A stretch of DNA of 64,000 nt from assembly GCA_963575645.1 (NCBI GenBank), contig OY754470.1, positions 47,399,201-47,463,200 on the forward strand, given 5' to 3'. The position numbers and the translations under genes were made by a program. This document shows, piece after piece, positions 35,076-46,065 of this stretch. This stretch comes from Xanthostigma xanthostigma. Its lineage: Eukaryota > Arthropoda > Insecta > Raphidioptera > Raphidiidae. Under the pieces are notes generated by a model, which was given only the letters and a program-made list of their open reading frames with translations, was not told the DNA's origin and ran no database searches. Every line of letters starts with the position of its first letter. The first letter of the stretch is position 1.

Positions 35076-35491
35076 CTAGCGGTCCGTCCCGGTTTCACCC
35101 GGATGCGATAGATATAATTCTGCAAAATGTATTTCGTTTGCGAGCCGGCGTCTGAACTAATAGGTCTGAGCAAATTCTACCAGATTTGCTTCTGAACTAC
35201 TAACTTTGAGCAAACTCTCTCAGACGTCACTAATTGGTCATTAACAGTTTTTTTTTGTTTGGTTCTGAACTAACAGCTTTGCGCAATTTTTTTCAGATGT
35301 CGTTACATGTTACTAAAACAGTTTTTTGAGAAAACACCGTAATTTTGTACAAAATATTTAATAAAAACTATCCTATAGCGTAAGTTGCACCAAGCAAGAC
35401 ACATTTACAAAATTTCATTAAAATCGGTTCAGTGGTTTCGGAGTTTAGCGCGGCCAAAATTGTGACATGACAGTTTGATATATTATATAGA
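35076..35491 (-). mobile_element. Non-autonomous Helitron, family H3, copy 2
   Basis: Minus-strand copy with CTAG at 35076-35079 and TC at 35490-35491. Terminal hairpin as in copy 1. Length is within 3 bp of copy 1 (22282-22700). Its 5' end touches the 3' end of the H1 Helitron at 35491-35732. Confidence 0.9.
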
Positions 35492-35732
35492 TAGGAGCCT
35501 GGTTCGGATTCTACAGAATTTGTAAATTGCCACCGTTTTTTCGGCGATTTACGTTGCAAAATTAGTCTTCCACGAAAAGCGTTTTTATTTTAACGCGATA
35601 ATAGCCTATATTATCCTGAATGTCTGTCCAAAATGTTCGTAAAAAAATGTTTGAAATTGGAAGTGTAGTTTTGGAGATTACCTCCTACATCAAAACTTAC
35701 AAACTTAACTTCTTTATAATATTAGTTATAGA
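35491..35732 (-). mobile_element. Non-autonomous Helitron, family H1, copy 2
   Basis: The minus strand matches 84-473 without the palindrome: AATTTGTAAATTGCCACCG, ACGCGATAATAGCCTAT and GGAGATTACCTCC on the plus strand. Its 3' end has decayed (ATAG for CTAG). It lies head-to-tail with the H3 copy, suggesting a tandem Helitron insertion. Confidence 0.7.
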
Positions 35733-36273
35733 TATTTATGCAAATCAATTATCAATTATTAAGATTATATAAGTTTCAACAATTTTGAGCTTCTAAAATG
35801 TGAGTATTTTTGCAACATTTATTTTACAATAAAATTTGTGGACAAGATTAATAAATATAATATCTCAAATTCTTAAAGGTCATAATTTACGTCATCAATT
35901 TATCCGTACATTTTACTATCGTAAGGTTAGACAACTATCGCGTTTTTATTTTGTACCGGATCACTTTTATGAAGAGTTTAGTATCTATATGTAAACTTTA
36001 AAAGTTGATAACGTTACAAAAATTCCTATATTATTTAAACAGTATCACTATCATCGAAGTTTTTATCGTTACTTACATAATTAGGTCCGTATTCGTATCG
36101 CAATTTAACTACTTTTTAGATCTATTGAGCTGTACATATGGAATGCTAATCTAGACTGCGCGACAGACAGAGATGACGATAATTGCGGTGGCCACTCCGT
36201 CTTTCTTCAACAACAACGGATCACCTTCTCCTTCCTGTCTGTTTGTATGCGCAGTAGTCATTTATTTAATACC
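35733..36273. other. Intergenic DNA, no feature seen
   Basis: Nothing recognised before the MITE. Confidence 0.5.
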
Positions 36274-36571
36274 CTCTATATTGCTAGCAAAGATCGGGAG
36301 AAAGACTTAAACAGTACGGTGCAGACATATATACGTCTGTCTCACTTATTATACTCTGAGTCTCATGCGCATGTCCGTGAATGGATGAGTGTCAGTTTGC
36401 ACATGGAACTAAGCTGTGAAAGGAAGGTGGCTTGCTCTATTCCACTTACTAACTGCCCCACTACAGACGCGACACTTGCGCACAACGGGTCAAACAAAGA
36501 GATAGATGACAGGCATTAGCTGTCTCACTTCATGGGTCACATTTCCACTTACGGCCACTAGCAATATAGAG
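36274..36571. mobile_element. GC-richer MITE, 298 bp
   Basis: Exact TIRs CTCTATATTGCTAG (36274) and CTAGCAATATAGAG (ending 36571). The interior is GC-richer than its flanks and contains a 90-codon open frame (36247-36519) with no recognised domain. No clear target duplication. Confidence 0.7.
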
Positions 36572-36950
36572 TTTATTAAATATATGGCAGTAGTACATTA
36601 ATACATATCTAAGCCTCGTCGAATGGAACCAGAATATGTATCCAACATGAATGCGGTTATTATATACTAGTTGCGAAATGATGTCAAAACGAGTGACCAG
36701 CGAGATTTAATAGTCACACAAGTTCTAACAGAAATTTTTTTTTGTAGGGTAGTCACGATTTTATTATTTTTCTTTTATACAGGAGGGTATTTTAAATCGA
36801 TCATGCTCGGAAATATTTTTTAAAACTGTACACATTCAGCACAATATTTTTCTGAGCATTTTGGTCAAAATTTAACTTGAAAAACGTTCTTTTTAGGTCA
36901 GTCAATTGTTTTTTGTGAGTGCAGTTTTTATCATATTAATTAACTATATG

Positions 36951-37326
36951 AATCATTCCCTATCTACTCAATGTGCGGTGAGTGAACGCAACAAAGCGTA
37001 TCGAAAATATATCTGCGTCTCTTTCTTCGATGTAATTCCCTGATTTCTTCTATGATAGGATTGGTTGATGTCCTTGCATTCAATCTGAATAAAGTATCTC
37101 TGTTTCAAAAACTTTATCTTTTTCTATGACGTTAACATGGGCGTACCCAGCATTTGGCACAGGAGGAGGCAAATTACAAATTTCTTAAGCCGGGTCCACC
37201 GCGCTTGTTTTGCCCTCCTGGATACGCCAGTGCTTACGGCGTAAAAAAAGACAGAAGTATATGTTTGCACCCTAATAGTTCGTTTGCGATTTTATTCCTA
37301 TGTTCGGTATAGAATAAAAGTATATG
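36951..37326 (+). repeat. Dispersed repeat family E, copy 3
   Basis: Full-length copy, same orientation as 20981-21357. With the copy at 2344 it shares TTAACTATATGAATCATT just outside the 20981 copy's start, so the true family end may lie about 20 bp further left. Confidence 0.75.
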
Positions 37327-39880
37327 GTTTTCTGCAACCCAGAGTCTACTGTATTTATTTTTTCACAACACTACAAGCCACACCGTTACACTGATAGCCT
37401 TGAATAACTTCCGAATTTTAAAATGCAAATATAAAATGAAAATTGGCGTGCAATATAATACGTAATTATGGTACATTAGTCGCATCGCACAAGAAACCTT
37501 GAATCAGATCATTGCAGTGTGTTGTGTCTGAACACTTTTTATGTATTTGCCCCTAAGAAATACAATTTTATGACATCACTGTTATACATTAAAAGTTTAT
37601 TACACATTGTAAGTATGATTACATATATAGGAATTTAAATAATAAATTAAAAGTAAAAAATTAATATTATTTTGTCTCAATGTCGAAATGCTTAATACTA
37701 CTAATTACTTTTAAATAAAAACGTTAAACATAAACGGTATAATTATTTCCATACTGGCTTAATGAAATCAAAATGTGTAAAATGTAAATTAAGTAATTCG
37801 AATTTTTCCTTGGTCTCAATATTGAATTTTGACAAGATACAAGCAAAAAACTGATAAAACACAGTTTTTTTAACTCCTTAACGTTTTTTCACAAGTTCCA
37901 GTTATCGCACGAAGATACAAATGTTTCCTCAAATTTGCAACCTTTTGCGATTTTATGGAATGTTTAGAGTCAAATCATCGTCATTTTACTGGCCTATAAC
38001 TACTGGTTTTTAATGTCTACACTCAACAGAATATTATAAAGTTTAATTTTAAATCGGCGCGTTTTAGTCTTTTTATCTCTTGACTAATGGTACTTGATGG
38101 GGCATACTAGTGATGTAACGCAGGTCCGTCTTTAGGTGTGGGCCGATCGGGTCCAGAGGCCCCCTAACATTCAAGATCTCGAAAATATGCTAAATTGAGT
38201 GGATAAATAAGTAATAATAATAATACTCTTTATTTTATCTAATTTTAAATTACTTGTGAACATGTCAGAAAACAATAATTGTAACAAATTCTTTAAATTA
38301 AATATTTAACAATTATTATTATTTTATTCAACATATTTATTAACGTAACTTTGTAAAATGAATATTATTTAATTCAATACATTTATTAATTTAAATTTTT
38401 TATCATGAACACTACTTCCTAGTTCATACGCTCCGCTGCCATCTTGCCTCTGTTTCTCTACATGTCCACCAGAGTACACCAGTGGCGGCGTGGATTTTTA
38501 AGATGTGGTGTTACAAATAAAATATAAAAATTAAAATGTATGATAAATATTCGGGAATGTGAATATTCGTTACATCATTAGCGCATACAACTTTCAATAA
38601 ATGTTATTTGCGTCTGATGAATTGCAATAACATGTTTCGTTTAACAAAAGGGGCGTTTGTAACACCATAGCGTCTAGGGATTATATTAGCATTAAAAAAT
38701 TATAACAGGTTAGTAATAAAAGTAACAAAAGCCCATGTTTCAAGGAACCAGATTGATTGAAACAAAATTCTTGTAAATTCTCTTAGAAAACAATTAATAG
38801 CCACTGTGTATGTATTTTATAGATTATTTGGTGTATACTTATAATTTTACATTGAAGGTGTCACGAGAGTTATATCTGGTGTGTTAAAGAAATATATTAT
38901 ATACAAAATAAATATTTATTTTTTGTTCTCATCCTAATATATGTTTACATAAAACTGTAACATTTAAAAACTAACTGAACATTTAAATATTAAACTATTT
39001 TTAAGAAATATAAAAACTTTAATGTAGCAGAAAAATTAAATATTCGAAATCATATATTGTAATTTTGAATTTTTAAAATAATATAGGTTTTTTCAGGCCT
39101 TCAAAAATTGTTAGAAGGCATACTTTTAATAATAAAGTATCTAACAAATACATATTGAATTTCTAATTAAAAATACAAAATTAAATATTTAAATATTTAT
39201 TTTTTTGCTACATTGAAATTTTATATAAAAACTAATGGGATATAGACCGCCTCACGACTAAAATACAGGGCGTTCAATCTAAAACTGAAAAATATGTTTG
39301 TATAAGATAATAAAATGTAAAATAATGATTGAATCAGTATTTTCGTTTTTACTTGAAAACACAAAAAGAAACTTTTTTGGATAAACTTCAATGATCTTTT
39401 CAAAAAACAAATCGCAAAATTAGAAACATACTATACTTTCTTGCTAACAATATATTTAGTACTTACATCATTCACTGACAATAGGTGATCATTTTCAATA
39501 TCAAAATAGTTTGCCCTCCAAATATCAAAAATCTCACAACCAATCGCAATAAAATAATAATTAAAATTTAATTCAGTTTTTAAATAACGATAAACGAACT
39601 CATAGTTTTAAAGTGAATTGTTATTTTAATATTAATGTCTCGAAAGTGAACTAAATTATCAGATTATTTATTCGAAATACAATTAGAGTAAATATAGGAA
39701 TGTCCCCTTATAGGTATATTTGATTAAAGCAGCTGAAAGTAATCATGGCCGGAATTTCCAAAATATTAAACTACAAATATTTAAATGATTGTTTAAAACC
39801 AATACTGTAAATTGATAAATATATAATTCTAAAGTAAATGAAACTGTTAGTTTAGAAATTATGACGGTTTAAAATGTATA
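37327..39880. other. Long AT-rich stretch with little structure
   Basis: A possible retroelement tail (complement reads AATAAAGAGTATTATTATTA, 38211-38232) and a hAT-like end CAGTGGCGGCGTGG (38480) are the only motifs seen. A block near 37900-38000 (GGCCAGTAAAATG and AAATCGCAAAAGGTTGCAAA on the complement) matches 49465-49570 in inverted orientation. No gene recognised. Confidence 0.5.
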
Positions 39881-40890
39881 AAAATTTAAACAATTAAAAT
39901 TGGCTATATCTCCCAAACTAAAAGACGTACGGGGTTACAGATGATCGGAATTGATTCAGAATGACTTTTTCCACGAGTATGCATGATATCAAACGAAACA
40001 GAAGGAATTTATTTTACAAAATATTATCAATTTTTTAAGAAGAGTATCCCCTTCTTACTTTCTTCATTGTAAGAAAAACACAGAAATCTGTGACATATTG
40101 TTTATATACGACTTACAACTGAGGTTATTCTTATAGAAAAAATCACGCTGAATCGATTCCGATCACTCTCACCTCGGTATCTTAAGTCGTTTAAGTTACA
40201 GCGTTTTTAAGTTTTTCTCTAATAATATGAATAAACGCTCATATCTCCGAAACTAAAAGTGATACGGGATTGCGGATAGTCGGAATCGATTCAGCTTGAC
40301 TTTTTCTATAAGCCCGGTTAATATAAAACTGGCCAAAAATCGTTTAGTGTCTTAAAAAGTTGCATTTTTGCAAAATGCATGAAAACATGAAACGATTTAC
40401 GATATTTGGAAAAATATATAAATTTTTTCGATATGCCTAATATTGACGTGTCTTATAGAAAAAAGTACGCTGAAGCACAAAGTCGTATCTCGATTAGTTT
40501 ACACGCAACGACGGTTTAAAGTTAATAAAAATTTAAATGTTAAAATTGGCTATATCTCCGAAACCACGAGAGATACAAGGTTGCGGATGGTCGGAATCGA
40601 TTCAGAAGGACTTTTTCTATACGTATGCATAACTTCGAAAGAAGGGTCCCCCCTTCTTACTTTTTCCGTTTTTAGAAAAACTCAAAAATCTGTGACATAT
40701 TGTTTATACGACTTACAACTGAGGTTATTCTTATAGAAAAGCTGAATCGATTCCGACTAAAATTGCCTCTAAATTTGATCCGAATCGGTGGAAAGATGGC
40801 GGAATTATAAGACTGGGACACACGGACATGCAGACGAACGGACGAACATGATGGGTTCTGTTTTTTTTCCATTTGGCTACGGAACCCGTA
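39881..40890. repeat. Repeat family G, three partial units
   Basis: The motif ATATCTCC.AAAC...GATACG.G...TCGGAATCGATTCAG recurs at about 39905, 40241 and 40553. The block TCTGTGACATATTGTTTATA with ACGACTTACAACTGAGG recurs at 40087 and 40688. One more unit lies reversed at 47814-47940. The right end (40795-40890) reaches GGCTACGGAACCC, a dispersed motif also seen at 43750 and 61248. Noncoding, tandem-like arrangement. Confidence 0.65.
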
Positions 40891-41386
40891 AAATAGAGGA
40901 CTGAAAATTAAAGTGTTTATTTCAAGACACCTGTATTAAAGGAAATTCAACGCTAATTATCTCAGTAATTATCAAGCGTCTATATTCTACAGATTAATTA
41001 TCTCTCTCTCTTCTCTCTTTCCTCTTACATACGGCATTTAAAGGATATTATGATAATATATCACGAACACATATTTGAATAAAAATTCAATGGTGTATTT
41101 CACTCAAGCCGGAATTCCGCATCGTTGAATATCATAATATCATTATGATGATTAATTTTACTAGCTGTTCGGGGCTTACAGCATGATAGGCACGACACAA
41201 AAAACAATGAAATAGTTGTTTGAATATGGCGAGAGAAATGGTTATTTCATCAAATTATAAAACTATAAGTTATTATCTTTTACTTTTTTCGTATTCCATG
41301 GTTAACTAATTTACGTCAGTTTTGATGCTAATATACAAAAGTTATATAAAAGTGATAGAGTATTCTAATCAAAGATTTTATACTGT
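40891..41386. other. Intergenic DNA, no feature seen
   Basis: Includes a short CT-rich tract (about 41001-41030). Confidence 0.5.
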
Positions 41387-41917
41387 AAAGGACCCTGCAC
41401 AAATCTTATGGCATTTGGTTATTGGTTAAATTGATCGAAAACGGTCTTATTTTATAGTTTAAAGGTCACTAAGGAAAAGTGTCCATGGGCGCATAGTCTA
41501 AAAACCAATAGATTTTTAGCTACAGATATGTTTTAGAGAGATTTTAGATATAGGGATATCCATTGCATTCACAATCCTAAAAATTCTAAAGCTCTAGCCT
41601 CTAGAAATACGTTTTCGAGTGCGCTGAATCCGAATATGACATTATTATTTTATACAGGGTGACACCTTCCAACATTACCTAGTTTTCGACTATTTTTCTA
41701 TTTCTAAAAAAGAAGCACAAAAGTTGAACATGGAACATGTTTGTGAATTCAATGAATATCCCTATATCTAAAATCTCGCTAAATATATCTGTATTTATTG
41801 GTTTTTATTAGGTTATGCGCCCACTTTTTCTTAGTGACCTTTAAACTATAAAATAAAACCACTTTCGATCGATTTAACTGAGAACAAAATCCCATAAGGT
41901 TTGTGTGAGGTCTTTTA
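41387..41917. mobile_element. Large foldback element (about 180-bp arms)
   Basis: Arms 41387-41574 and 41741-41917 are inverted repeats: GGTCACTAAG.AAAAGTG...GGGCGCATA, AAAAACCAATA, ATTTTAGATATAGGGATAT with complements. The loop contains TACAGGGTGACACC. No transposase or target duplication identified. Confidence 0.75.
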
Positions 41918-42060
41918 CGCAAATATCTCAAAATTAAAAGTCAATCATTTACGTTAATTTGTGTTATTTGGATATTAAATTAAACGAATCATAGAAAAGC
42001 GAACTGCGTTTCAAAGATCTAAAAAATATTGTATTTATTTTAATATGACTAATCTGTCAA

Positions 42061-42411
42061 TAGAGCTGTAACAAACCGTATGTATTCGTTACTGAGTATT
42101 GAGTAACGGGTACATCGTCTGACTCGAAGTAACGAATCGTTACTTACAAATTCATTTCGTTACTCGCATTTGTCGTATCCATGTCAGTTCGACTCGTTTG
42201 ATGCGGTTATACGTTATACTAACGAAGTCATACCGTATCACGTATGCGACGCGCCTCGATGCGATGGTATACATGCTTGATGCTGTTAGTACACGATTGT
42301 ATGTCGTATGAAAAGTAACGAGTAACGTAACGATACGAAAGTAACGGGTACTGGTTCTTTAAGTTATGAATACATACGGGTACACAATTTCTCGTTACTT
42401 TTACAGCTCTA
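42061..42411. mobile_element. hAT-type MITE with target duplication, 351 bp
   Basis: TIRs TAGAGCTGTAA and TTACAGCTCTA (mismatch only by position of A) are flanked by TCTGTCAA (42053-42060) and CCTGTCAA (42412-42419), an 8-bp duplication matching at seven of eight, as for hAT elements. The interior is packed with GTAACG/CGTTAC motifs, likely subterminal transposase sites. No coding. Confidence 0.85.
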
Positions 42412-42842
42412 CCTGTCAAACATATAAATTATACAGTGAAAATCAGCTATCTTAAAGCGTACAAAATGCTATATAGATATATCTCATGCGTGATTACTTA
42501 TGACGTGTGACTGTTAAAACTCGCTGGACTCTCGTTTAACCATTACGTCACACTTGCGTCATAAAATAGTAATTCACGCGCTTGATAGATAACCTACTAT
42601 TTTAAGGTCTCGTTCGTCTTTTAGCATTGTTTTCCCACTAGGAACAACACAATCTTACGAGTTCAGAAACTTTTGTGCGTAATTATTGTACTGACGTTTT
42701 TACAGTTATCTTTCTTTTGGTATTTAAAACAACCACAGCTGACTGTGTTATAGTAAATGAAAAATATATTATCGCCTTTAATTTTATCTTCCAATATGCT
42801 AAGGCTGAGGAGATACAAAACTGAATTTAATCTATCTATACT
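42412..42842. other. Intergenic DNA, no feature seen
   Basis: Nothing recognised. Confidence 0.5.
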
Positions 42843-43199
42843 TCTATACTAATATATAAAACTGAAGAGTTTGTTTGTTTAGTTGGTTGAACGCGCTAAT
42901 CTCAGAAACTACTGGTTCGAATTAAATATTTTTTGTTGTTGAATAGCCCATTTATCGAGGAAGGCTATAGACTGTATACTATCACGCTACGACCAGTAGG
43001 AGCGGAGCATCAATGAAAAATGTTGCAAATAATATAACTCAAAATTTGTCCGTCCGACAAAAACTACTGAACAGTAACTCCGATCATCATGAAATTTGGA
43101 CACAATATTCATCTCGGTAAACGAAGATAAACGTACGTACTCATGTCCCTCCCCCCATTCGTTCTTTTGCACCCAGGTGAAACCGGGCGGGACCGCTAG
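42843..43199 (+). mobile_element. Helitron family H2, copy 3 (no cassette)
   Basis: Starts TCTATACTAATATATAAAAC, ends CTAG (43196-43199) before host T. Terminal hairpin with one change (CCCAGGTGAAACCGGG). It retains the uninterrupted site GTCCGTCCGACAAAAACTAC where the 56180 copy carries the tRNA cassette, so it represents the empty-site state. Confidence 0.9.
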
Positions 43200-44305
43200 T
43201 ATTTCATATGTGTAAATTCCGCAAAAAGGCTTGGTTCTTTTTCGGGTTTACCAGTCCGTTAAAAAAAAAGTTTTACCTTGATATTTTGATTGAATCAACT
43301 TAATTTTAATTTCCATAACAAGTTTGCTTAACTGGTTCCATCGAAGAAACGTAGACAAAAAATTGGCAACAAGAAACGATTTTAGTTATTTCCTCGTACC
43401 ATAGATTATCATCAGCAGTATATTTTAAAACACGGATTTTTGTATCAGTAACATCATAAATCAGGAGCAACACAAATTGTTTGTTTGTTTTTTACTTGAT
43501 CTGCACGTATTTCATTAGAAAAGCTTAATCGTATTTGAACTAGTGGACTTCGTACTGAGTGATAAACATATTGTTCTTTGTTTTGTTTTTTTGCAAACGT
43601 TAAAGGATTAATTATTCAATACCGTTCATCACTGATTAATTATTTATTAATAAATCTTTCTGTGCCTATTCTTCGCTGATTGGACAAACTATAGAATGAC
43701 TCAAATTTAAAATACGGACAAGTGCGAGTCGGACTCGCGCACCGAGGGTTCCGTACAAACTTGTAATTATGTAAATAGTCCGTCCATCACGGGAAGAATC
43801 GATAGTCTCGAAGATTTTTCCCGCTTAGCCCTTGGAAAACTGTTGTCCTCACACATCGACAAATGTCGTGGTCAGTTTGCCAACTAAGCATGTAATTGCA
43901 ATGAGTTCAGATGGAGTACTGAATTGTATTGTCCCTCGTGGCTATATGTGATAGCCTAGTTGTTGTCCCGTGTTGTATGTGAGGCAAAACAAATCGCGCG
44001 CGACGAACTCGTAAAGTCTCGTTGTGAGCTCAACCGTTGTTAACGCATTATTGGTTTCGTACTTTTTAGCGATTGAAATCTAGAGGTATTTTTGTAAGTT
44101 TTGTGTCTTTATTAGACGAATCGGCCAAAAATCGGCCGGTTGTTTTATTTCATGACGTATTAATGTTTGGATTATTAGAATCAGGATATTTTGACGCCGA
44201 CCTTTCTCAATAACGTTTCACATTAGCATTTCCTACAATGCAGACACTGATCTCTACACTAACTGGATAGCTGATCCCTAGAGGCCTTTGAATGGTTATC
44301 AACGC
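43200..44305. other. Intergenic DNA with one dispersed motif
   Basis: 43713-43762 holds GGACAAGTGCGAGTCGGACT then CGCACCGAGGGTTCCGTAC, a motif I associate with lepidopteran and other insect repeats. Inverted partial copies are at about 61245-61292. The rest is unassigned. Confidence 0.5.
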
Positions 44306-45245
44306 CAGTGGCGTAACAATAGGGTGGCAGAACGGGCAAAATGCCACGAGCCTCCAACCGGAGGGGCCTCTCGGCCCGAGAAGTCCATGAACACAGGAGG
44401 ATCCTAACATATTTTATTATTACAATATTTAGTAAAATTGATTAGTTTTTATGCAATTAATTTAGGTTACCTACTAAAGTACATACACAAATTAAAAAAA
44501 AAAAAATTCCAGCCAATTGGGCGACGGGACCATTCCAACTTCAAAAATGTTGACATTTAATTATAATAAAGAAAAAAAAATTTGATATCGCGTGAGGTGA
44601 AGCGAGTAATGGCTAGTATTCAATATGATATCTGCTATTCGTTGCCATGGTTACCTACACAATATGTTCACGTCATGTAAAAATTAATCAAAGCATGCCT
44701 AGCTAGTTTATTTTTGACAGATCAAAACAAAAGAGCGGCTGATTTTTTTTTTTATTTTCAAAATATTTCCGAAACTATAATGTTTAGAAAATTTTTTTTA
44801 AGGAAAACAGTCTTGAAAAACTAAATAGAATCACAAGATGGTATGAAAAGTATACCATTATTATATAAAAAACACCGTTATAACATATATCTCTTCTGCG
44901 CATGCGCCGATTTTCCCCAAAAACAATAGGGCTCTTCATATTTGCATATCAAACATCCTCCCAAAATTTCGTTTTAATCCGCTCATCCGTTTGACCTGTA
45001 TCGTGTTCACAGACAAACAGACGCACAGAGTTTTTTCAAAAATATGTTTTTTGGATTCGGGGGACCTCAAAACGGAAAGATATTGTAAAATTTTTGAAAA
45101 GTGATTTTTGACCTTAACTAGTACCATTCACCACTTGTGGGTTGGAATGGTAAAATGTATAACTTTGGTTGAGCTTCTTTGCATTGAGGGAGGCTCCCAT
45201 CCGATGAATTTGCCACGGGCCTCAGATGGTATAGTTACGCCAATG
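44306..45245. mobile_element. hAT-type element, 940 bp, with target duplication
   Basis: TIRs CAGTGGCGTAAC and GTTACGCCAATG are flanked by a perfect 8-bp duplication ATCAACGC (44298-44305 and 45246-45253). GGGCAAAATGCCACG.GCC occurs inside the left end and its complement at the right. The block AATTGGGCGACGGGACCATT (44515) is related to motifs at 51005, 51140 and 51790. No transposase found. Confidence 0.85.
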
Positions 45246-45517
45246 ATCAACGCCACACAATGTTAGCCCGAGAACTAAGTTTCCATAGGTTTCAGTTATT
45301 ATAGAGATCGGTGGTTGCATTTCATTGACATGCAGAATTGACGGCGCAATATATCAGAAACAAAAACGAAACGGCATACGGTCTATGAGATCACAGTGAC
45401 TGTTATTCCGGTTACACAAAAATCACAGTGAAAAATCATCGTGACTTTGTCACGTCGATCACTCACATCACAAGCCCGCACGGTCTGACGTCACAACGGC
45501 GTTGTTTGTCTACTCCG

Positions 45518-45766
45518 TTTTTTTTTTTTTTTTTTTTTAAAAAGGTATATCCAATTTTATATATCCACATATATAGAGCATATGCACATATACAAGAGAA
45601 TATCACTTGGTGGGGTGGCACTACCTCTTAGTATCTGGCCAGTGTGTTTGAGTATGTAAAGCTGAGTCTAAACGACAATCACAAAATATCCATGAGCAGA
45701 GATGGGATTCGAACCCACGACAGTGCGATCCAAAGGCCAGCACGCTGACCATTACACCACTCCGTT
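45518..45766 (-). mobile_element. tRNA-derived SINE, family B
   Basis: On the minus strand the head reads GGAGTGGTGTAATGGTCAGC with B box GGGTTCGAATCCC, resembling a tRNA-Gln-type head. A roughly 170-bp body follows, then a poly(A) tail (poly T at 45518-45538 on plus). ACTCCGTT is found at both borders and may be the target duplication, though part of it could be tRNA head. Inserted inside the hAT element. Confidence 0.75.
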
Positions 45767-45789
45767 CATGTTTGACTTTGAGCGACTCA

Positions 45790-45992
45790 GTAGTGACTGC
45801 GGTGACATGGAACGACATACGTTACTTTGAAACATAGATCTATTGGAACTTGGAGCGAGCGTCGTGACTGCGGTGACATGAAACGACATACGTTACTTTG
45901 GAACGTAGATCTATTGGAACTTGAAGCGACCGTCGTGACTGCGGTGACATGAAACGACATACGTTACTTTGGAACGTAGATATCTCTTGTCA
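45790..45992 (+). repeat. 71-bp tandem repeat, about 2.8 copies
   Basis: Units start at 45790, 45861 and 45932, exactly 71 bp apart, each with GTGACTGCGGTGACATG and CGACATACGTTACTTTG. Units 2 and 3 are nearly identical, unit 1 slightly diverged. The 59209-59446 copy of the hAT family has a single unit, so the array expanded in this copy. Confidence 0.9.
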
Positions 45993-46065
45993 GATCACAG
46001 TGATTATTTTAGACGGCTTGTCACAGTGATTTTTTCATCGTGAAGTTATTTTTTCCCCAACTCTA

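Larger units (their letters stand above)
45384..46065. mobile_element. hAT-type element with SINE and tandem repeat inside
   Basis: The right end TAGAGTTGGGGAAAAAATAA (minus strand) is a TAGAG-type hAT end. A perfect 8-bp duplication ATACGGTC flanks the element (45376-45383 and 46066-46073). The left end is degraded (TATGAGATCAC) but TCACAGTGA.AAA.TCATCGTGA occurs near both ends. Partial second copy at 59209-59446. Host to SINE B and the 71-bp tandem array. Confidence 0.75.

Noticed and set aside
36247-36519. 90-codon frame over a MITE
   Set aside because: Lies mostly inside a 298-bp inverted-repeat element; GC-rich composition explains the open frame.
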